A stretch of DNA of 64,000 bases from Prochlorococcus sp. AG-409-N21 (GCA_003215415.1 QCKK01000008.1:1-64000); one strand, 5' to 3'; positions 33,153-43,905 are shown, counted from the first letter of the stretch. The notes: generated from the letters alone by a model not told the origin. Program-made: numbers and translations.

Positions 33153-33512
33153 ATGAGCCCTAGAAAGACCTACATACTAAAGCTTTATGTTGCGGGAAAC
33201 ACGCCAAACTCAATGCGAGCACTGAAGACTTTACGTGAGATTTTAAATAATGACTTTCGTGGGTTTTATGCTTTGAAAGTGATTGATGTCTTGAAAAACC
33301 CTCAGCTAGCAGAAGAAGATAAGATTCTGGCCACGCCCACTCTCTCAAAAATTCTTCCTCCACCTGTGCGAAGAATTATTGGCGATCTTTCAGATCGTGA
33401 AAGGGTTTTGATTGGTTTAGACCTGCTTTATGAAGAGTTAACAGACAATGAGATTGCTTCAACTTTCCAGAATCCGTTTGGAGATGAGGACATAGGAGAC
33501 TCAGATTCTTAA
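33153..33512 (+). CDS. kaiB: circadian clock protein KaiB
   Basis: A 119-residue thioredoxin-like protein; [25 protein letters not shown] and the fold-switching region [21 protein letters not shown] are typical. KaiB binds the CI ring of phosphorylated KaiC after switching fold. A 17-residue extension with an acidic end ([10 protein letters not shown]) makes it longer than the about 102 residues of Synechococcus elongatus. Divergent from rplU with 175 bases between the starts; kaiC follows 65 bases downstream. Confidence 0.95.
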   Translation: MSPRKTYILKLYVAGNTPNSMRALKTLREILNNDFRGFYALKVIDVLKNPQLAEEDKILATPTLSKILPPPVRRIIGDLSDRERVLIGLDLLYEELTDNEIASTFQNPFGDEDIGDSDS

Positions 33513-33577
33513 GCTCACAGTGCACATTTGCTCCAAGCGGTTCTTTCTCTCTACGTTTTATGCAGATCACATAAGTC

Positions 33578-35110
33578 ATGCAGTCTCCTATTAGCAACAA
33601 CAACCCCTCAAAGATGAAGGTGCAGAAGCTGCCAACAGGAATTGAGGGCTTTGATGATGTATGTCATGGAGGGTTGCCAAGTGGTAGAAGCACCCTTGTA
33701 AGTGGTACTTCCGGAACAGGAAAGACGGTCTTCTCACTTCATTTCTTACATAACGGGGTATCTCAATTTGATGAGCCTGGAATATTTGTAACTTTTGAAG
33801 AGTCTCCGTTAGACATTATTCGAAATGCAGCAAGCTTTGGGTGGGATCTTCAGGAGATGGTTGATCAAGACAAATTGTTTATTCTTGATGCTTCTCCGGA
33901 CCCAGATGGCCAAGAAGTGGCGGGAACTTTTGATTTGTCTGGATTGATAGAAAGGATTAGCTACGCAATCCGTAAATACAAGGCAAAAAGGGTCGCAATT
34001 GATTCGATAACAGCTGTTTTTCAGCAATATGATGCAATTTATGTTGTTAGAAGAGAGATTTTCAGGCTAATTGCACGTCTAAAAGATGTTGGAGTAACAA
34101 CAGTTATGACTACTGAGCGCATTGATGAGTATGGACCAATTGCGCGTTATGGAGTTGAAGAATTCGTATCTGACAATGTGGTTATTTTGCGCAATGTTTT
34201 AGAAGCAGAAAAACGTCGAAGAACTGTAGAGATTCTCAAGCTACGAGGTACGACTCATATGAAAGGTGAATTTCCTTTCACAATGGGTGCACACGGTATA
34301 AGTGTTTTCCCTTTGGGTGCAATGAGATTGACACAGCGCTCATCGAACATTCGAATTAGTTCTGGTGTTTTAGACCTAGATGAGATGTGCGGTGGTGGCT
34401 TTTTTCAGGACTCAATCATTCTTGCTACAGGTGCAACTGGTACTGGTAAAACAATGCTTGTTTCTAAATTTATTGAAGATGCTTATCGCAATAAAGAACG
34501 CGCCATCCTTTTTGCTTATGAAGAATCCCGTGCTCAGCTTTTACGTAATGCAACGAGTTGGGGAATTGATTTCGAGAAGATGGAGAGTGATGGACTTTTG
34601 AAAATTATTTGTGCATATCCAGAGTCAACTGGATTGGAGGATCATCTTCAAATTATAAAAACAGAGATTGCACAATTTAAACCTTCAAGATTGGCTATTG
34701 ATTCCCTATCAGCCTTGGCAAGAGGTGTTACTTTGAATGCATTTCGACAATTCGTAATTGGCGTTACTGGATATGCAAAACAGGAAGAAATTGCCGGATT
34801 CTTTACAAATACTGCTGAGGAATTTATGGGAAGTCATTCGATAACAGATTCTCATATCTCTACAATTACAGACACGATTTTACTCCTTCAGTATGTTGAG
34901 ATAAGAGGTGAAATGGCTAGAGCTGTAAATGTATTTAAGATGCGAGGCTCATGGCATGATAAGAGAATTAGAGAATTTGTTATTACAAGCAATGGGCCTC
35001 AGATCAAGGATTCGTTTACTAATTTTGAACAAATCTTTAGTGGTGTCCCCCATCGAGTAAGTCTTGACGATCGAATTGACAGATCCAAAAATATCAACCC
35101 CTCCGAATAA
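33578..35110 (+). CDS. kaiC: circadian clock ATPase/kinase KaiC
   Basis: A 510-residue double-RecA protein. CI: Walker A GTSGTGKT (43-50) and the catalytic Glu pair in TFEES (74-75). CII: Walker A GATGTGKT (285-292) and AYEES (315-316). The autophosphorylation pair SDSHIST is intact, Ser428-Thr429 (Ser431/Thr432 in S. elongatus). The C-terminal tail after FSGVPHRVSLDD is about nine residues shorter than in S. elongatus and lacks the SELSRIV-type segment to which KaiA binds. This fits the known absence of kaiA in Prochlorococcus and an hourglass-like timer. Cytoplasmic hexamer. Confidence 0.95.
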   Translation: MQSPISNNNPSKMKVQKLPTGIEGFDDVCHGGLPSGRSTLVSGTSGTGKTVFSLHFLHNGVSQFDEPGIFVTFEESPLDIIRNAASFGWDLQEMVDQDKLFILDASPDPDGQEVAGTFDLSGLIERISYAIRKYKAKRVAIDSITAVFQQYDAIYVVRREIFRLIARLKDVGVTTVMTTERIDEYGPIARYGVEEFVSDNVVILRNVLEAEKRRRTVEILKLRGTTHMKGEFPFTMGAHGISVFPLGAMRLTQRSSNIRISSGVLDLDEMCGGGFFQDSIILATGATGTGKTMLVSKFIEDAYRNKERAILFAYEESRAQLLRNATSWGIDFEKMESDGLLKIICAYPESTGLEDHLQIIKTEIAQFKPSRLAIDSLSALARGVTLNAFRQFVIGVTGYAKQEEIAGFFTNTAEEFMGSHSITDSHISTITDTILLLQYVEIRGEMARAVNVFKMRGSWHDKRIREFVITSNGPQIKDSFTNFEQIFSGVPHRVSLDDRIDRSKNINPSE

Positions 35111-35129
35111 ATTGGAATCAATCAAATAC

Positions 35130-37196
35130 TTAAGAGCTTAATTCGCTTGTTGTTTCTTGTTGATAACTCTTACGAGCAGACTCCAAAACCAATGCATCAG
35201 CATCTGCCTGCTCTAAAGGCAATTCGAACCAGAAAGTTGTTCCTATTCCAAATTCGCTAGCCATGCGAATTGTTCCACCATGCTTTTCAATAATTCCTCT
35301 AACAATAGATAGACCTAAACCAGTTCCAACTTCAGTATGAACTGCGTTTTCAACTCTATAGAAGCGATCGAAAATTCGTTGTTGGTCATTTTCATTAATT
35401 CCATAACCTGTATCAGCAATTTCTACTCTTAGCTTTGGTAAGGGTGAGACAAGTTCACAATGTGGTCCCAAATGACTGTTGTCAATTGGTAAGGCCGTAC
35501 AACTGTCAGGCCATGTATAAGCTCTAATGACCAACTCTCCCCCACTTTTGTTGAACTTCAGACCATTACCTACTAAATTGTCTAAAACCTGAAGGATTAA
35601 ATCCCAATTCCCAAGAATTATGGGTACTGATTCTTCTATATCGAGTCTTAATTGGATTTCTTTTTCGTCTGCATTTAGTTTGTAATTTCTCAGTACTTGT
35701 TCGATCCCTGGCTGAAGATCGATAGGTTCAAATTGCAAGGTCCTACCAGATTCTAATCTTGATAGATCAAGTACATCATTAACAAGGCGTGTGAGTCTAT
35801 CTGTCTCTGAGTTTGCAACTCCCAGAAACTCTTGCTTTTGTTCTTCAGTAAGTTCGTCGCCTAAATCATGGAGAGTTTCAACATAGCTTTTGATGTTGAA
35901 TAAAGGAGTCCGTAATTCATGAGAGACATTACTTATAAAACGACTCTGGGCCGCATTGAGTTCAACTTCTCTTGTTAAATCCTGCACAGTGACAGCAATT
36001 CCTTTTAGTGTTTCTCCAGTAGAATCTCGAACAGACTGGAGGACGATACGCAAGGTTCTTGGAGGTTCATCAAGACTGCAACGTAAGTCGTCAGTTTCTC
36101 CCACATTATTTAAAAGAGAGCTTAGAGGAGCGTGGAGTTCGTTTTCAAGTACTTCAGGTAATTCATTGAGTAGTTCTTGACCTTCGAGCTTGCGGCCCTC
36201 CCATCGAAAAAGTCTCTTTGCAGTTGGGTTGGCTAGCACAATCCTTCCATTCTCGTCGAGCAGCAGAGCTCCATCTGCCATGGTCGCAATTAGGGATTGC
36301 TGCTTTACCTGAGCAGCAGTAAGTTCTTCAATGTTTGCTGCATCATATTCTTCTAGCTGCGAAGCCATTGCGTTAAACCCATTTAATAGCTCTCCTAGTT
36401 CTCCGCTCATCGGTAAGGTGATCCTTGATTCGAAGTTGCCAGCTGCAATGTCTCTTACACCTCGTAGTAGTTCGTTGACAGGTCTAGTAATTGTCAAAGC
36501 ATTGAAAACTGCTCCGAGTATTACTAGAACCCAAATAGAAATAAATACTGCAACAGTTACCTCCCTAGTAAGTGCCGCACTGGCTAAAGCTGTTTCACCT
36601 GGGTTTACTCCAATGGCAAGTGTGCCTAAAAAAGCCCCTTCCGAAATAAGAGGGACAAATACATCAGTTATTTGTCCTTGAGGTGTAAGGTGTTGACGAA
36701 CTAAAGGGTTTTGAGGTCGTTTTCTGAACTCTGAGGGTAGTTCTAGTCGACGGCTAAGTTGCAATTCATTTTTATTACCATTAGGGGTAGCACTTATCGG
36801 GATCCCTAAATAGATTTCTCCTTTTGGATTGGCAAAGAATATGTAGCGAATACTTCTGCTTGATTTCCAGAATTGCTCTGCGACACTAGCAAGCTCTTTA
36901 TCTTTTTCTTTGGCAACTAATTCAGTTACGTTCCCTGAAAGTAAAAGTCCAAGATCACGTGCATATCTGGTGTCATTCATTCCTGCATCTCTTTGGATTC
37001 CATTGAGCACGAAGAAAGTGATTCCACTCATCATCAAGCTCACGACCAATGTTGCAATTGCAAGAAGCTTTGTTTGAAGACTGAATTCTTGCCACCAAAA
37101 GATAATTCGATTCAACCAATTCTTTGGTTTGTCTGAAGGCTCGTTGCCTTTAGGCTTGGCCCATTCTGCGATGGCCGGAGAATTTGTACTAGCCAT
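35130..37196 (-). CDS. nblS: sensor histidine kinase NblS (DspA/Hik33 type)
   Basis: A 688-residue membrane kinase: TM1 at about 43-65, a periplasmic sensor domain, TM2 near 213-236, a HAMP linker, a PAS domain (about 295-410), a HisKA domain with phosphoacceptor His426 in FISNVSHELRTPL, and HATPase with DNLVGNGLKF and DTGYGI boxes. NblS senses high light, redox and nutrient stress and acts on RpaB. It lies 24 bases after purD on the same strand and is convergent with kaiC. Full length and all boxes are present. Confidence 0.93.
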   Translation of the reverse strand: MASTNSPAIAEWAKPKGNEPSDKPKNWLNRIIFWWQEFSLQTKLLAIATLVVSLMMSGITFFVLNGIQRDAGMNDTRYARDLGLLLSGNVTELVAKEKDKELASVAEQFWKSSRSIRYIFFANPKGEIYLGIPISATPNGNKNELQLSRRLELPSEFRKRPQNPLVRQHLTPQGQITDVFVPLISEGAFLGTLAIGVNPGETALASAALTREVTVAVFISIWVLVILGAVFNALTITRPVNELLRGVRDIAAGNFESRITLPMSGELGELLNGFNAMASQLEEYDAANIEELTAAQVKQQSLIATMADGALLLDENGRIVLANPTAKRLFRWEGRKLEGQELLNELPEVLENELHAPLSSLLNNVGETDDLRCSLDEPPRTLRIVLQSVRDSTGETLKGIAVTVQDLTREVELNAAQSRFISNVSHELRTPLFNIKSYVETLHDLGDELTEEQKQEFLGVANSETDRLTRLVNDVLDLSRLESGRTLQFEPIDLQPGIEQVLRNYKLNADEKEIQLRLDIEESVPIILGNWDLILQVLDNLVGNGLKFNKSGGELVIRAYTWPDSCTALPIDNSHLGPHCELVSPLPKLRVEIADTGYGINENDQQRIFDRFYRVENAVHTEVGTGLGLSIVRGIIEKHGGTIRMASEFGIGTTFWFELPLEQADADALVLESARKSYQQETTSELSS

Positions 37197-37220
37197 CAGG
37201 CCATGCTCGTTGTTCCTAAT

Positions 37221-38543
37221 CTAGAGCTTTCGTATTTGATGGCCGATATCTCGACGATAAGAAATTCCTTGAAAATGAACATTTTTTAACTCCTCATAAA
37301 CCTTGAAAAATGCTTGATCAAAGTCTGCTGCTTGAGCAACTACCGATAAAACCCTCCCTCCAGAGGTAACTAGTTTCCCTTCTGCATCCAAACTAGTTCC
37401 TGCATGAAAAAGTTGTATAGAGGAATTTGATTGAATATTTATTTCTAGGCGATCTCCATATCGAGGATGTATTGGATAGCCAGGCACAGTGGCAACCACA
37501 CAAGCACTACATGCTTTTGAAATGGAGAGTTTCGGTGCGTATTGAAGACAACCAAGAGCACATGCATATAGCACTTCTGCAAACTCTTTGCCCATTAGTG
37601 GCATTAGAGCTTGGCACTCTGGGTCACCAAAACGACAGTTAAATTCGATAATTTTTGGACCTGATTTTGTCAGCATTAATCCTGCATAAATCACTCCTCG
37701 ATAATTGATGCCCTTTTTCAACATGGCATTTATGATTGGCTCAAAAATCAATGCGTTTAACTTAAAGAGCTCTTCTTCGCTCATTAGAGGAGCAGGTGAG
37801 TAAGCTCCCATTCCTCCTGTGTTTGGACCAAGGTCACCTTCATTGAGACGTTTGTGATCTTGGGCAGAAGGCAATAAAACAAATCTTTCACCATCACATA
37901 GAGCAAAGACAGACAACTCAGGTCCTTCTAAGCATTCTTCTAACAAAACTTTTTTAGCTGAGGCACCAAATTTTCCTGAGAATGCCTCCTTAATAGCTTT
38001 GCTTGTTTCCTCAATTGAAGTTGTTACATATACACCTTTGCCTGCGGCTAGCCCATCAGCCTTAACGACTAAAGGTTTTTGTAGTTCTTTTAGCAAATTT
38101 ACTGCTTCTGTTTCAGTCTCTACTGTCCAATGCCTGGCTGTAGGAACCCCTGCTTCAGCCATAAGCTCTTTGGCCCAAGTTTTGCTTGCTTCGAGTTGGG
38201 CACCTTTGGCGCAAGGTCCAAAGACCACTATTCCTTCATCTCTTAGGTCATCTGCCAAGCCTGAAGCCAAAGGTCCTTCCGGGCCAATAACTACTAGATC
38301 GATGTGTTTTTGTTTGCATGTCTTGGTTAATGACGAGACATTTGTGACGTCAATGTCTATTTTTTTGCAATCTCCATTTAACTCAGTGCCAGCATTCCCA
38401 GGTGCAACCCATACTTGTTCTACAAATGATGATTTTCTTATCGCCCAAGCAAGTGAATTTTCACGACCTCCGTTACCGATCACAAGAATCTTTTTAGGGG
38501 CAGTAAGAACTTTTGGTTCAGGGGTCAAAACTTTCATGAACAT
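37221..38543 (-). CDS. purD: phosphoribosylamine--glycine ligase
   Basis: A 440-residue ATP-grasp enzyme that joins glycine to phosphoribosylamine in purine synthesis. The N-terminal motif KILVIGNGGRENSLAWAI and the ATP-grasp signature KADGLAAGKGVYV near residues 160-175 identify it. FNCRFGDPECQALMPL is also typical. ATG 38543 and ATG 38537 are both possible. purC runs divergently, with about 115 bases between likely starts. Confidence 0.95.
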   Translation of the reverse strand: MFMKVLTPEPKVLTAPKKILVIGNGGRENSLAWAIRKSSFVEQVWVAPGNAGTELNGDCKKIDIDVTNVSSLTKTCKQKHIDLVVIGPEGPLASGLADDLRDEGIVVFGPCAKGAQLEASKTWAKELMAEAGVPTARHWTVETETEAVNLLKELQKPLVVKADGLAAGKGVYVTTSIEETSKAIKEAFSGKFGASAKKVLLEECLEGPELSVFALCDGERFVLLPSAQDHKRLNEGDLGPNTGGMGAYSPAPLMSEEELFKLNALIFEPIINAMLKKGINYRGVIYAGLMLTKSGPKIIEFNCRFGDPECQALMPLMGKEFAEVLYACALGCLQYAPKLSISKACSACVVATVPGYPIHPRYGDRLEINIQSNSSIQLFHAGTSLDAEGKLVTSGGRVLSVVAQAADFDQAFFKVYEELKNVHFQGISYRRDIGHQIRKL

Positions 38544-38657
38544 TAAGGTGAATCTAATTAAATAGATTTGGTTTGGCTAGATAGATGGCTTTTGAGGGCT
38601 GGTTCAGGGAGAATAAGTTTTTATGGGATTTCCTTCTTTCATACCTACAGAGTTTCT

Positions 38658-39410
38658 ATGACACCAGATCACGGACCACTTTTATATGAGGGCAAGGCTA
38701 AAAGAGTCTTTTGCACTAATGAAGAAGAGAGGTTATTGGTTGAGTTTAAAAATGATGCCACTGCTTTCAATGCTTTGAAACGAGCTGAATTGAAAGATAA
38801 GGGCAGATTGAATTGTCAAATTTCTGCACGTCTTTTTGAAAGGTTAGAGGAAGCAAATATCCCTAATCATTATTTGGGACTTTCTGGTGAGAATTGGATG
38901 ATGGTCAAAAGAGTAGAAATTATTCCTTTGGAAGTTGTGATTAGGAATGTTGCAGCTGGATCCCTTTGCAGAGAATCTCCTATCGCTTTAGGTACAAAGC
39001 TAATCCCAGAATTGTTAGATATTTACTATAAAGACGACACTCTCGCAGATCCTCTGCTTACCGAGGCGCGGTTGGAAATTTTGGATCTATTAAGCTCCCA
39101 GCAAAGAATTGATTTAGGCAATCTTGCCTTAAAGGTAAATCAATGTTTGAAGCCTTTTTTTGAAGAACTGGGCCTGTTGTTGGTTGATTTTAAGTTGGAA
39201 TTAGGAGTTGATTATTCTGGTCAACTAGTTGTTGCTGATGAGATTAGTCCAGATACCTGCAGGCTTTGGGATCTTGATATCAGTGATGCAAATGATCGCA
39301 TCTTGGATAAAGATCGTTTTCGCAAAGATCTCGGTGGAGTAATTGAGGCCTACGGGGAGATCTTCAAACGGGTCCAAGGGGTATGCACTAAACCTCGCAA
39401 TTACAAGTAA
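38658..39410 (+). CDS. purC: SAICAR synthetase
   Basis: From ATG 38658 the product is 250 residues, the normal PurC length, starting [17 protein letters not shown], the family N terminus. An upstream open TTG at 38568 adds 30 residues of no homology. Later motifs SAGS-like [11 protein letters not shown] (substrate binding) and [15 protein letters not shown] are clear. It joins aspartate to CAIR in purine synthesis. Together with purD it forms a divergent purine pair sharing the intergenic control region. Confidence 0.94.
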   Translation: MTPDHGPLLYEGKAKRVFCTNEEERLLVEFKNDATAFNALKRAELKDKGRLNCQISARLFERLEEANIPNHYLGLSGENWMMVKRVEIIPLEVVIRNVAAGSLCRESPIALGTKLIPELLDIYYKDDTLADPLLTEARLEILDLLSSQQRIDLGNLALKVNQCLKPFFEELGLLLVDFKLELGVDYSGQLVVADEISPDTCRLWDLDISDANDRILDKDRFRKDLGGVIEAYGEIFKRVQGVCTKPRNYK

Positions 39411-39456
39411 TCTCTTCGCAGGTTGTTACCCCTTTTAAACGGGATCCATCATCTTC

Positions 39457-41730
39457 ATGGCCATCTTTAACCCAAGAAGACACTCAGACCTTTTTCGTCG
39501 AGGTTTTTATAGCTTGGCTTTGATGGTGCCAATTCTTGCAGTTTCTGCTTTTGCTAAAGCAACTGAGTCCAATTTCAAATCTCGCTTTGGCCTGCTTCAG
39601 ATTAAGACTTCTGAAATTGCTGATCTACCTCAACCTAACGACTCATTTTTCAGGGAGAAAAATTCGACCAGATCATCTAAAGCAAACAAAGGTAATTCGA
39701 AAAAGCTTGAGAAAAAATCAAAAGATGAAGCTCGAGTCTTGATCACAGAGGTAATTATTAGAGGTATTAAGGGCCATCCTGAACAAGAGAGATTGGAATT
39801 TCATGCTTATGACGCAATGCGAGTCCGGCCTGGAGCAAGGGTTACCAGAGAAGAGCTTAAGCAAGATTTAGATTCCATATATGCAACAGGTTGGTTCTCT
39901 CGAGTACGAATTGAACCTAAAGATGGTCCATTGGGCGTGAAGCTGTTTGTGGAGGTTGAACCTAATCCTTTGTTAACGAATGTTGAACTTCAGCCAGCAA
40001 ATTCTAATCTCCCACAAGCCGTAATAGAAGAAACTTTTAGAACTGATTTTGGTAGGACATTGAATTTGAATGTTCTACGTTTGCGTATGAATGAGTTGAA
40101 AAAATGGTATGTAGATAATGGTTATTCATTGGCTAGAATTACAGGCCCTAATCGTGTTACCTCTAGAGGCGTTGCACAATTAAAAGTTACTGAAGGAAAT
40201 GTTTCTGCTATTAAAGTAGAATTTCTCAATAAAGAAGGTGAGAGGAATAACGAGAAAGGAGAAATTATTAAGGGTAAAACAAAGGAATGGATTATAAAAC
40301 GGGAGATATCTATAAAGCCCGGAGGTACTTTTAATAGGAAGCAACTTGAAGATGACCTTAAGCGTCTTTATGGAACATCCTTATTTAGTGATGTGAAAGT
40401 CACTTTAAAACCCGTCCCAGATAAGCCTGGTAATGTAATTATTGTTTTAGGTATAACCGAGCAATCAACTGGTTCTCTTTCTGGTGGAATAGGTTATAGC
40501 CAAAGTCAAGGAATGTTTGGTCAAGTTGGCATTCAAGACACTAATCTATTAGGCAGAGCATGGAACTCTAGTTTGAATTTTACTTATGGTGAATATGGTG
40601 GACTTGCAAATCTTTCTTTCTCAGATCCCTGGATAAAGGGAGATATTCACAGAACATCATTTAGGAGTTCTATTTTTCTAAGTAGAGAGGTTCCTCAAAT
40701 CTTTAGAAGTAAAGATGAAGGAACAATTAGAAGTGTTTCTGATTACTATGACACTAATTCATCATATGCATATGATATTAATTCTTCTGCACATACCAAA
40801 GGTAAATTCTCATCTGTTACTGAAGCAAAGACTTCTAGCCCTACCAATAGTTGGTTTGATTATCAAGGAGATTCTGTAGTTCTTCAGAGAACAGGAGCAA
40901 GTTTTGTGGTTTCAAGACCACTTAATCAAGGTGATCCATATAAAAAGGTTCCCTGGAGCGTTTTGCTAGGCATGAATATTCAAAAAATTAAGCCAATTGA
41001 TTATGCAGGAAATAGTCGTCCCTATGGTGTTTCAACTAAGAACTTTAAAGATGGGAAGGCACCTGATTCAGAAGTAATTTGTATAGCTTTTAATTGTGCT
41101 GACTCAAATGAATTATTTGGCTTAAGAGCAGGCGCTACTTATAATAATCTCAATAATTCAAGGAATCCGACTTCAGGTGATTTTCTTAGTCTAAGTACTG
41201 AACAGTTCTTTTCTCTTGGTGAAAATTCGCCAACTTTTAACCGTGCAAGAGCGAGTTATACATATTTCATTCCTGTTGATTGGTTGAAAATTGCTAAAGG
41301 CTGTAGGCCTAAACCAGGAGAAAAAGAAAATTGTCCTCAAGCACTTGGATTTCAGTTCAAAGCTGGAACTGCTTTTGGACAATTACCTCCTTATGAGGCT
41401 TTTTGTCTAGGAGGATCAAATTCGGTTAGAGGATGGAGTTCCTGTGATTTGGCTGTAGGCAGGAGTTATGGCGAAGCTTCTGTTGAGTATCGCTTTCCAA
41501 TTTGGAACATAGTTTCAGGAGAATTGTTTATAGATGGAGGAACAGATTTAGGTTCTCAATCCAATGTCAGTGGTAAACCTGGCAAGCTTTTAGCAAAGCC
41601 AGGCTCTGGATTTTCCTTGGGTACTGGTGTAATAGTAAACACACCGGTTGGACCACTACGTGTAGAGGCTGCAAGTAAAGGGTTAGAAGGAGATTGGCGC
41701 TTCAACTTAGGAGTGGGCTGGAAGTTCTAG
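39457..41730 (+). CDS. bamA: outer-membrane protein assembly factor BamA / Omp85
   Basis: A 757-residue Omp85 protein with a signal peptide, a basic linker, POTRA domains (from LITEVIIRGIKGHPEQERLEF at about residue 94, through about 330) and a C-terminal barrel with a family motif GSFYLRAEA-like region and the terminal strand FNLGVGWKF ending in aromatic-x-Phe. It inserts barrels into the outer membrane and is homologous to plastid Toc75. It is the first gene of a string: lpxC begins one base before its stop codon ends. Confidence 0.92.
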   Translation: MAIFNPRRHSDLFRRGFYSLALMVPILAVSAFAKATESNFKSRFGLLQIKTSEIADLPQPNDSFFREKNSTRSSKANKGNSKKLEKKSKDEARVLITEVIIRGIKGHPEQERLEFHAYDAMRVRPGARVTREELKQDLDSIYATGWFSRVRIEPKDGPLGVKLFVEVEPNPLLTNVELQPANSNLPQAVIEETFRTDFGRTLNLNVLRLRMNELKKWYVDNGYSLARITGPNRVTSRGVAQLKVTEGNVSAIKVEFLNKEGERNNEKGEIIKGKTKEWIIKREISIKPGGTFNRKQLEDDLKRLYGTSLFSDVKVTLKPVPDKPGNVIIVLGITEQSTGSLSGGIGYSQSQGMFGQVGIQDTNLLGRAWNSSLNFTYGEYGGLANLSFSDPWIKGDIHRTSFRSSIFLSREVPQIFRSKDEGTIRSVSDYYDTNSSYAYDINSSAHTKGKFSSVTEAKTSSPTNSWFDYQGDSVVLQRTGASFVVSRPLNQGDPYKKVPWSVLLGMNIQKIKPIDYAGNSRPYGVSTKNFKDGKAPDSEVICIAFNCADSNELFGLRAGATYNNLNNSRNPTSGDFLSLSTEQFFSLGENSPTFNRARASYTYFIPVDWLKIAKGCRPKPGEKENCPQALGFQFKAGTAFGQLPPYEAFCLGGSNSVRGWSSCDLAVGRSYGEASVEYRFPIWNIVSGELFIDGGTDLGSQSNVSGKPGKLLAKPGSGFSLGTGVIVNTPVGPLRVEAASKGLEGDWRFNLGVGWKF

Positions 41731-42584
41731 TGTTTGTTTGGCCTGACAATTATGAGAATTCTTGGACTCTTTCTAAAACGGTAGGAAGAGTTGGGATTGG
41801 TTTACATAGTGGCAAGGAATCAGAAGTCCTTTTAGGACCTTCTGAGGAATGTGGTTTCTACGTTTCTTGGCTTGATAGTGATTGCAATCTTCCTCTCAAA
41901 ATTGGTTCTCATCAGGTTAGACATAGTCAGCTGTGCACTTCTCTTCATCTTGGTGGGCGTAATTTGTCAACGGTCGAACATTTGCTTGCTGCGCTTGCAG
42001 GGTGCGGACTTACTCATGTCGAAATAAAAGTCAAAGGAGATGAAATCCCGCTCCTTGATGGTTCGGCATTGTGTTGGATAGAAGCGATTAATGAAGCGGG
42101 ATTGAGAGCAGTTAGTTCGTCTAGGTCTCCTCAGTTAAAGCTAGAGAAACCATTAACATGTTATAGAAAAAATAGTGTAATAAGTGCCACCCCTGCTGAT
42201 GAGTTTAATCTTGTTGGGGTTATTGATTTTCCGCAAAAAGCCATAGGTCATCAGATATATTCAATTCAACTTACGCCGGAACGATTTATTAATGAGATAG
42301 CACCTGCGCGAACTTTTGGATTTCTTGAGCAATTGGATTATTTAAAACAAAAGGGTCTCATTAAAGGAGGAGGACTTGATAATGCGTTGGTTTGTGATGA
42401 TGATCATTGGATTAACCCTCCATTGAGGTTCCCAGATGAACCTGTTCGCCATAAGCTCTTAGATTTGATAGGGGATTTAGCCCTTGTTGGATTCCCCAAA
42501 GCCCAAGTCCTTGTATATAGGGGTTCTCATGCACTGCATACAGACTTGGCTAATGCACTTGCCGCAAACACATCACTTACCTGA
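41730..42584 (+). CDS. lpxC: UDP-3-O-acyl-N-acetylglucosamine deacetylase
   Basis: The committed step of lipid A synthesis. Zinc ligands are the His in TVEHLLAAL and the pair in [15 protein letters not shown] longer open frame begins at 41694 inside bamA, but GTG 41730, sharing one base with the bamA stop, gives a 284-residue protein beginning [28 protein letters not shown], in agreement with the family. Overlap implies coupled translation with bamA. Confidence 0.92.
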   Translation: MFVWPDNYENSWTLSKTVGRVGIGLHSGKESEVLLGPSEECGFYVSWLDSDCNLPLKIGSHQVRHSQLCTSLHLGGRNLSTVEHLLAALAGCGLTHVEIKVKGDEIPLLDGSALCWIEAINEAGLRAVSSSRSPQLKLEKPLTCYRKNSVISATPADEFNLVGVIDFPQKAIGHQIYSIQLTPERFINEIAPARTFGFLEQLDYLKQKGLIKGGGLDNALVCDDDHWINPPLRFPDEPVRHKLLDLIGDLALVGFPKAQVLVYRGSHALHTDLANALAANTSLT

Positions 42585-42592
42585 ATTTCACC

Positions 42593-43048
42593 TTGACTGA
42601 TTCTTCTCCTGCTTCTGTAGTCCTAAATAGTGAACAAATAATGGGGTTATTACCTCATCGATATCCGTTCGCATTGGTAGACCGTGTTATTGAACATGAC
42701 CCAGGTAAACGAGCTGTAGCAATTAAGAATGTGACTCTTAATGAACCTCAGTTCCAAGGGCATTTCCCTGGGAGACCTTTAATGCCAGGAGTTCTGATTG
42801 TTGAGGCGATGGCTCAAGTTGGTGGATTGATTGTGACTCAGATGCCTGACCTCCCAGATGGGTTGTTTGTCTTTGCAGGAATAGATGGTGTTCGTTTTAG
42901 ACGACCAGTCGTGCCAGGCGATCAATTGATTATTACTTGTGAATTACTCAGTTTAAAAAGACAACGTTTTGGCAAGGTTGCTGGAAAGGCTACTGCGGCA
43001 GGACAGCTTGTTTGTTCGGGTGAATTGATGTTCTCATTGGTTGAATAA
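42593..43048 (+). CDS. fabZ: 3-hydroxyacyl-ACP dehydratase
   Basis: A 151-residue hot-dog-fold enzyme that removes water from 3-hydroxyacyl-ACP in fatty acid synthesis. The catalytic His is in [11 protein letters not shown] and the active-site Glu in [22 protein letters not shown] 42593 is the start. Its presence between lpxC and lpxA is a widely conserved arrangement, as both pathways use 3-hydroxyacyl-ACP. Confidence 0.94.
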   Translation: MTDSSPASVVLNSEQIMGLLPHRYPFALVDRVIEHDPGKRAVAIKNVTLNEPQFQGHFPGRPLMPGVLIVEAMAQVGGLIVTQMPDLPDGLFVFAGIDGVRFRRPVVPGDQLIITCELLSLKRQRFGKVAGKATAAGQLVCSGELMFSLVE

Positions 43049-43053
43049 TAGTT

Positions 43054-43905
43054 ATGAGTAAGTTCTATAATCCTTCAATAATTACTTCAGGTCGATCAGC
43101 TCAAGTACATCCTTTGGCTGTTGTTGATCCATCTGCTGAATTAGCAGATGGAGTAATTGTTAGCCCTGGCGTTGTCATAGGACCTAACATAAAGATTGGA
43201 AGTAATACATGGATAGGTCCCAATGTGGTTCTTGATGGCAGATTAACTATAGGTGCTAATAATAAGATTTTTCCTGGGGCATGTTTAGGATTAGAGCCGC
43301 AAGATTTGAAATATAGAGGTGCTTCAACAGAGGTCTTTATAGGAGATAATAATACAATCAGAGAATGTGTGACTATAAATAGAGCTACTAATGAAGGTGA
43401 AGAAACAAGAATTGGCAATAGCAATCTTTTAATGGCTTATTGTCATTTAGGCCATAACTGTCACCTAGGTGATGGCATTGTTATGTCTAATGGAGTCCAA
43501 GTCGCTGGTCATGTAGTTATAGAAGATAGAGCTGTAATAGGAGGTTGTTTGGGAATTCATCAATTTGTTCAAATCGGTAGTTTGGCCATGGTTGGTGGAA
43601 TGACAAGAGTTGATAGAGATGTACCACCATATTGTTTGGTTGAAGGACACCCTGGACGCTTACGCGGTTTGAATCGGGTGGGATTGAGAAGAAGTGGTCT
43701 TTATGAAAATCAAGGAGCCGAGCTAAGACAATTACAGGAAGTATGGAGCTTGTTGTTTAGATCAAATCATGTAATTGCGGATAGTTTGGAGTTGGCTCAA
43801 CAAATGGAATTGATGCCAGCAGCCAAGCATCTTTGTGTGTTTTTACAGTCTTCTATTCAGAAAGGCAGACGAGGACCCATGCCTTCTTTTGCGGTAGAAG
43901 ATTAA
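43054..43905 (+). CDS. lpxA: UDP-N-acetylglucosamine acyltransferase
   Basis: A 283-residue left-handed beta-helix trimer subunit that adds the first acyl chain to UDP-GlcNAc. Hexapeptide repeats run through residues 15-190 and the catalytic His region AYCHLGHNC is present. The 3' end overlaps lpxB by one base. Length is slightly above the usual 260-270, with the extra residues at the C terminus. Confidence 0.93.
   Translation: MSKFYNPSIITSGRSAQVHPLAVVDPSAELADGVIVSPGVVIGPNIKIGSNTWIGPNVVLDGRLTIGANNKIFPGACLGLEPQDLKYRGASTEVFIGDNNTIRECVTINRATNEGEETRIGNSNLLMAYCHLGHNCHLGDGIVMSNGVQVAGHVVIEDRAVIGGCLGIHQFVQIGSLAMVGGMTRVDRDVPPYCLVEGHPGRLRGLNRVGLRRSGLYENQGAELRQLQEVWSLLFRSNHVIADSLELAQQMELMPAAKHLCVFLQSSIQKGRRGPMPSFAVED

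Noticed and set aside
33016-33156. Open codons just before kaiB as a possible kaiA remnant
   Set aside because: The 46 codons end in a TGA overlapping the kaiB start, but the residues (ending [12 protein letters not shown]) show no match to KaiA that I can recognise.
38568-38657. Upstream start for purC
   Set aside because: The 30 extra residues have no homology and ATG 38658 fits the family.
41694-41729. Upstream start for lpxC inside bamA
   Set aside because: The extra 12 residues do not match the family; GTG 41730 joined to the bamA stop gives the right N terminus.
43833-43904. Upstream start for lpxB
   Set aside because: It lies inside lpxA in another frame; ATG 43905 overlaps the lpxA stop and gives the right N terminus.
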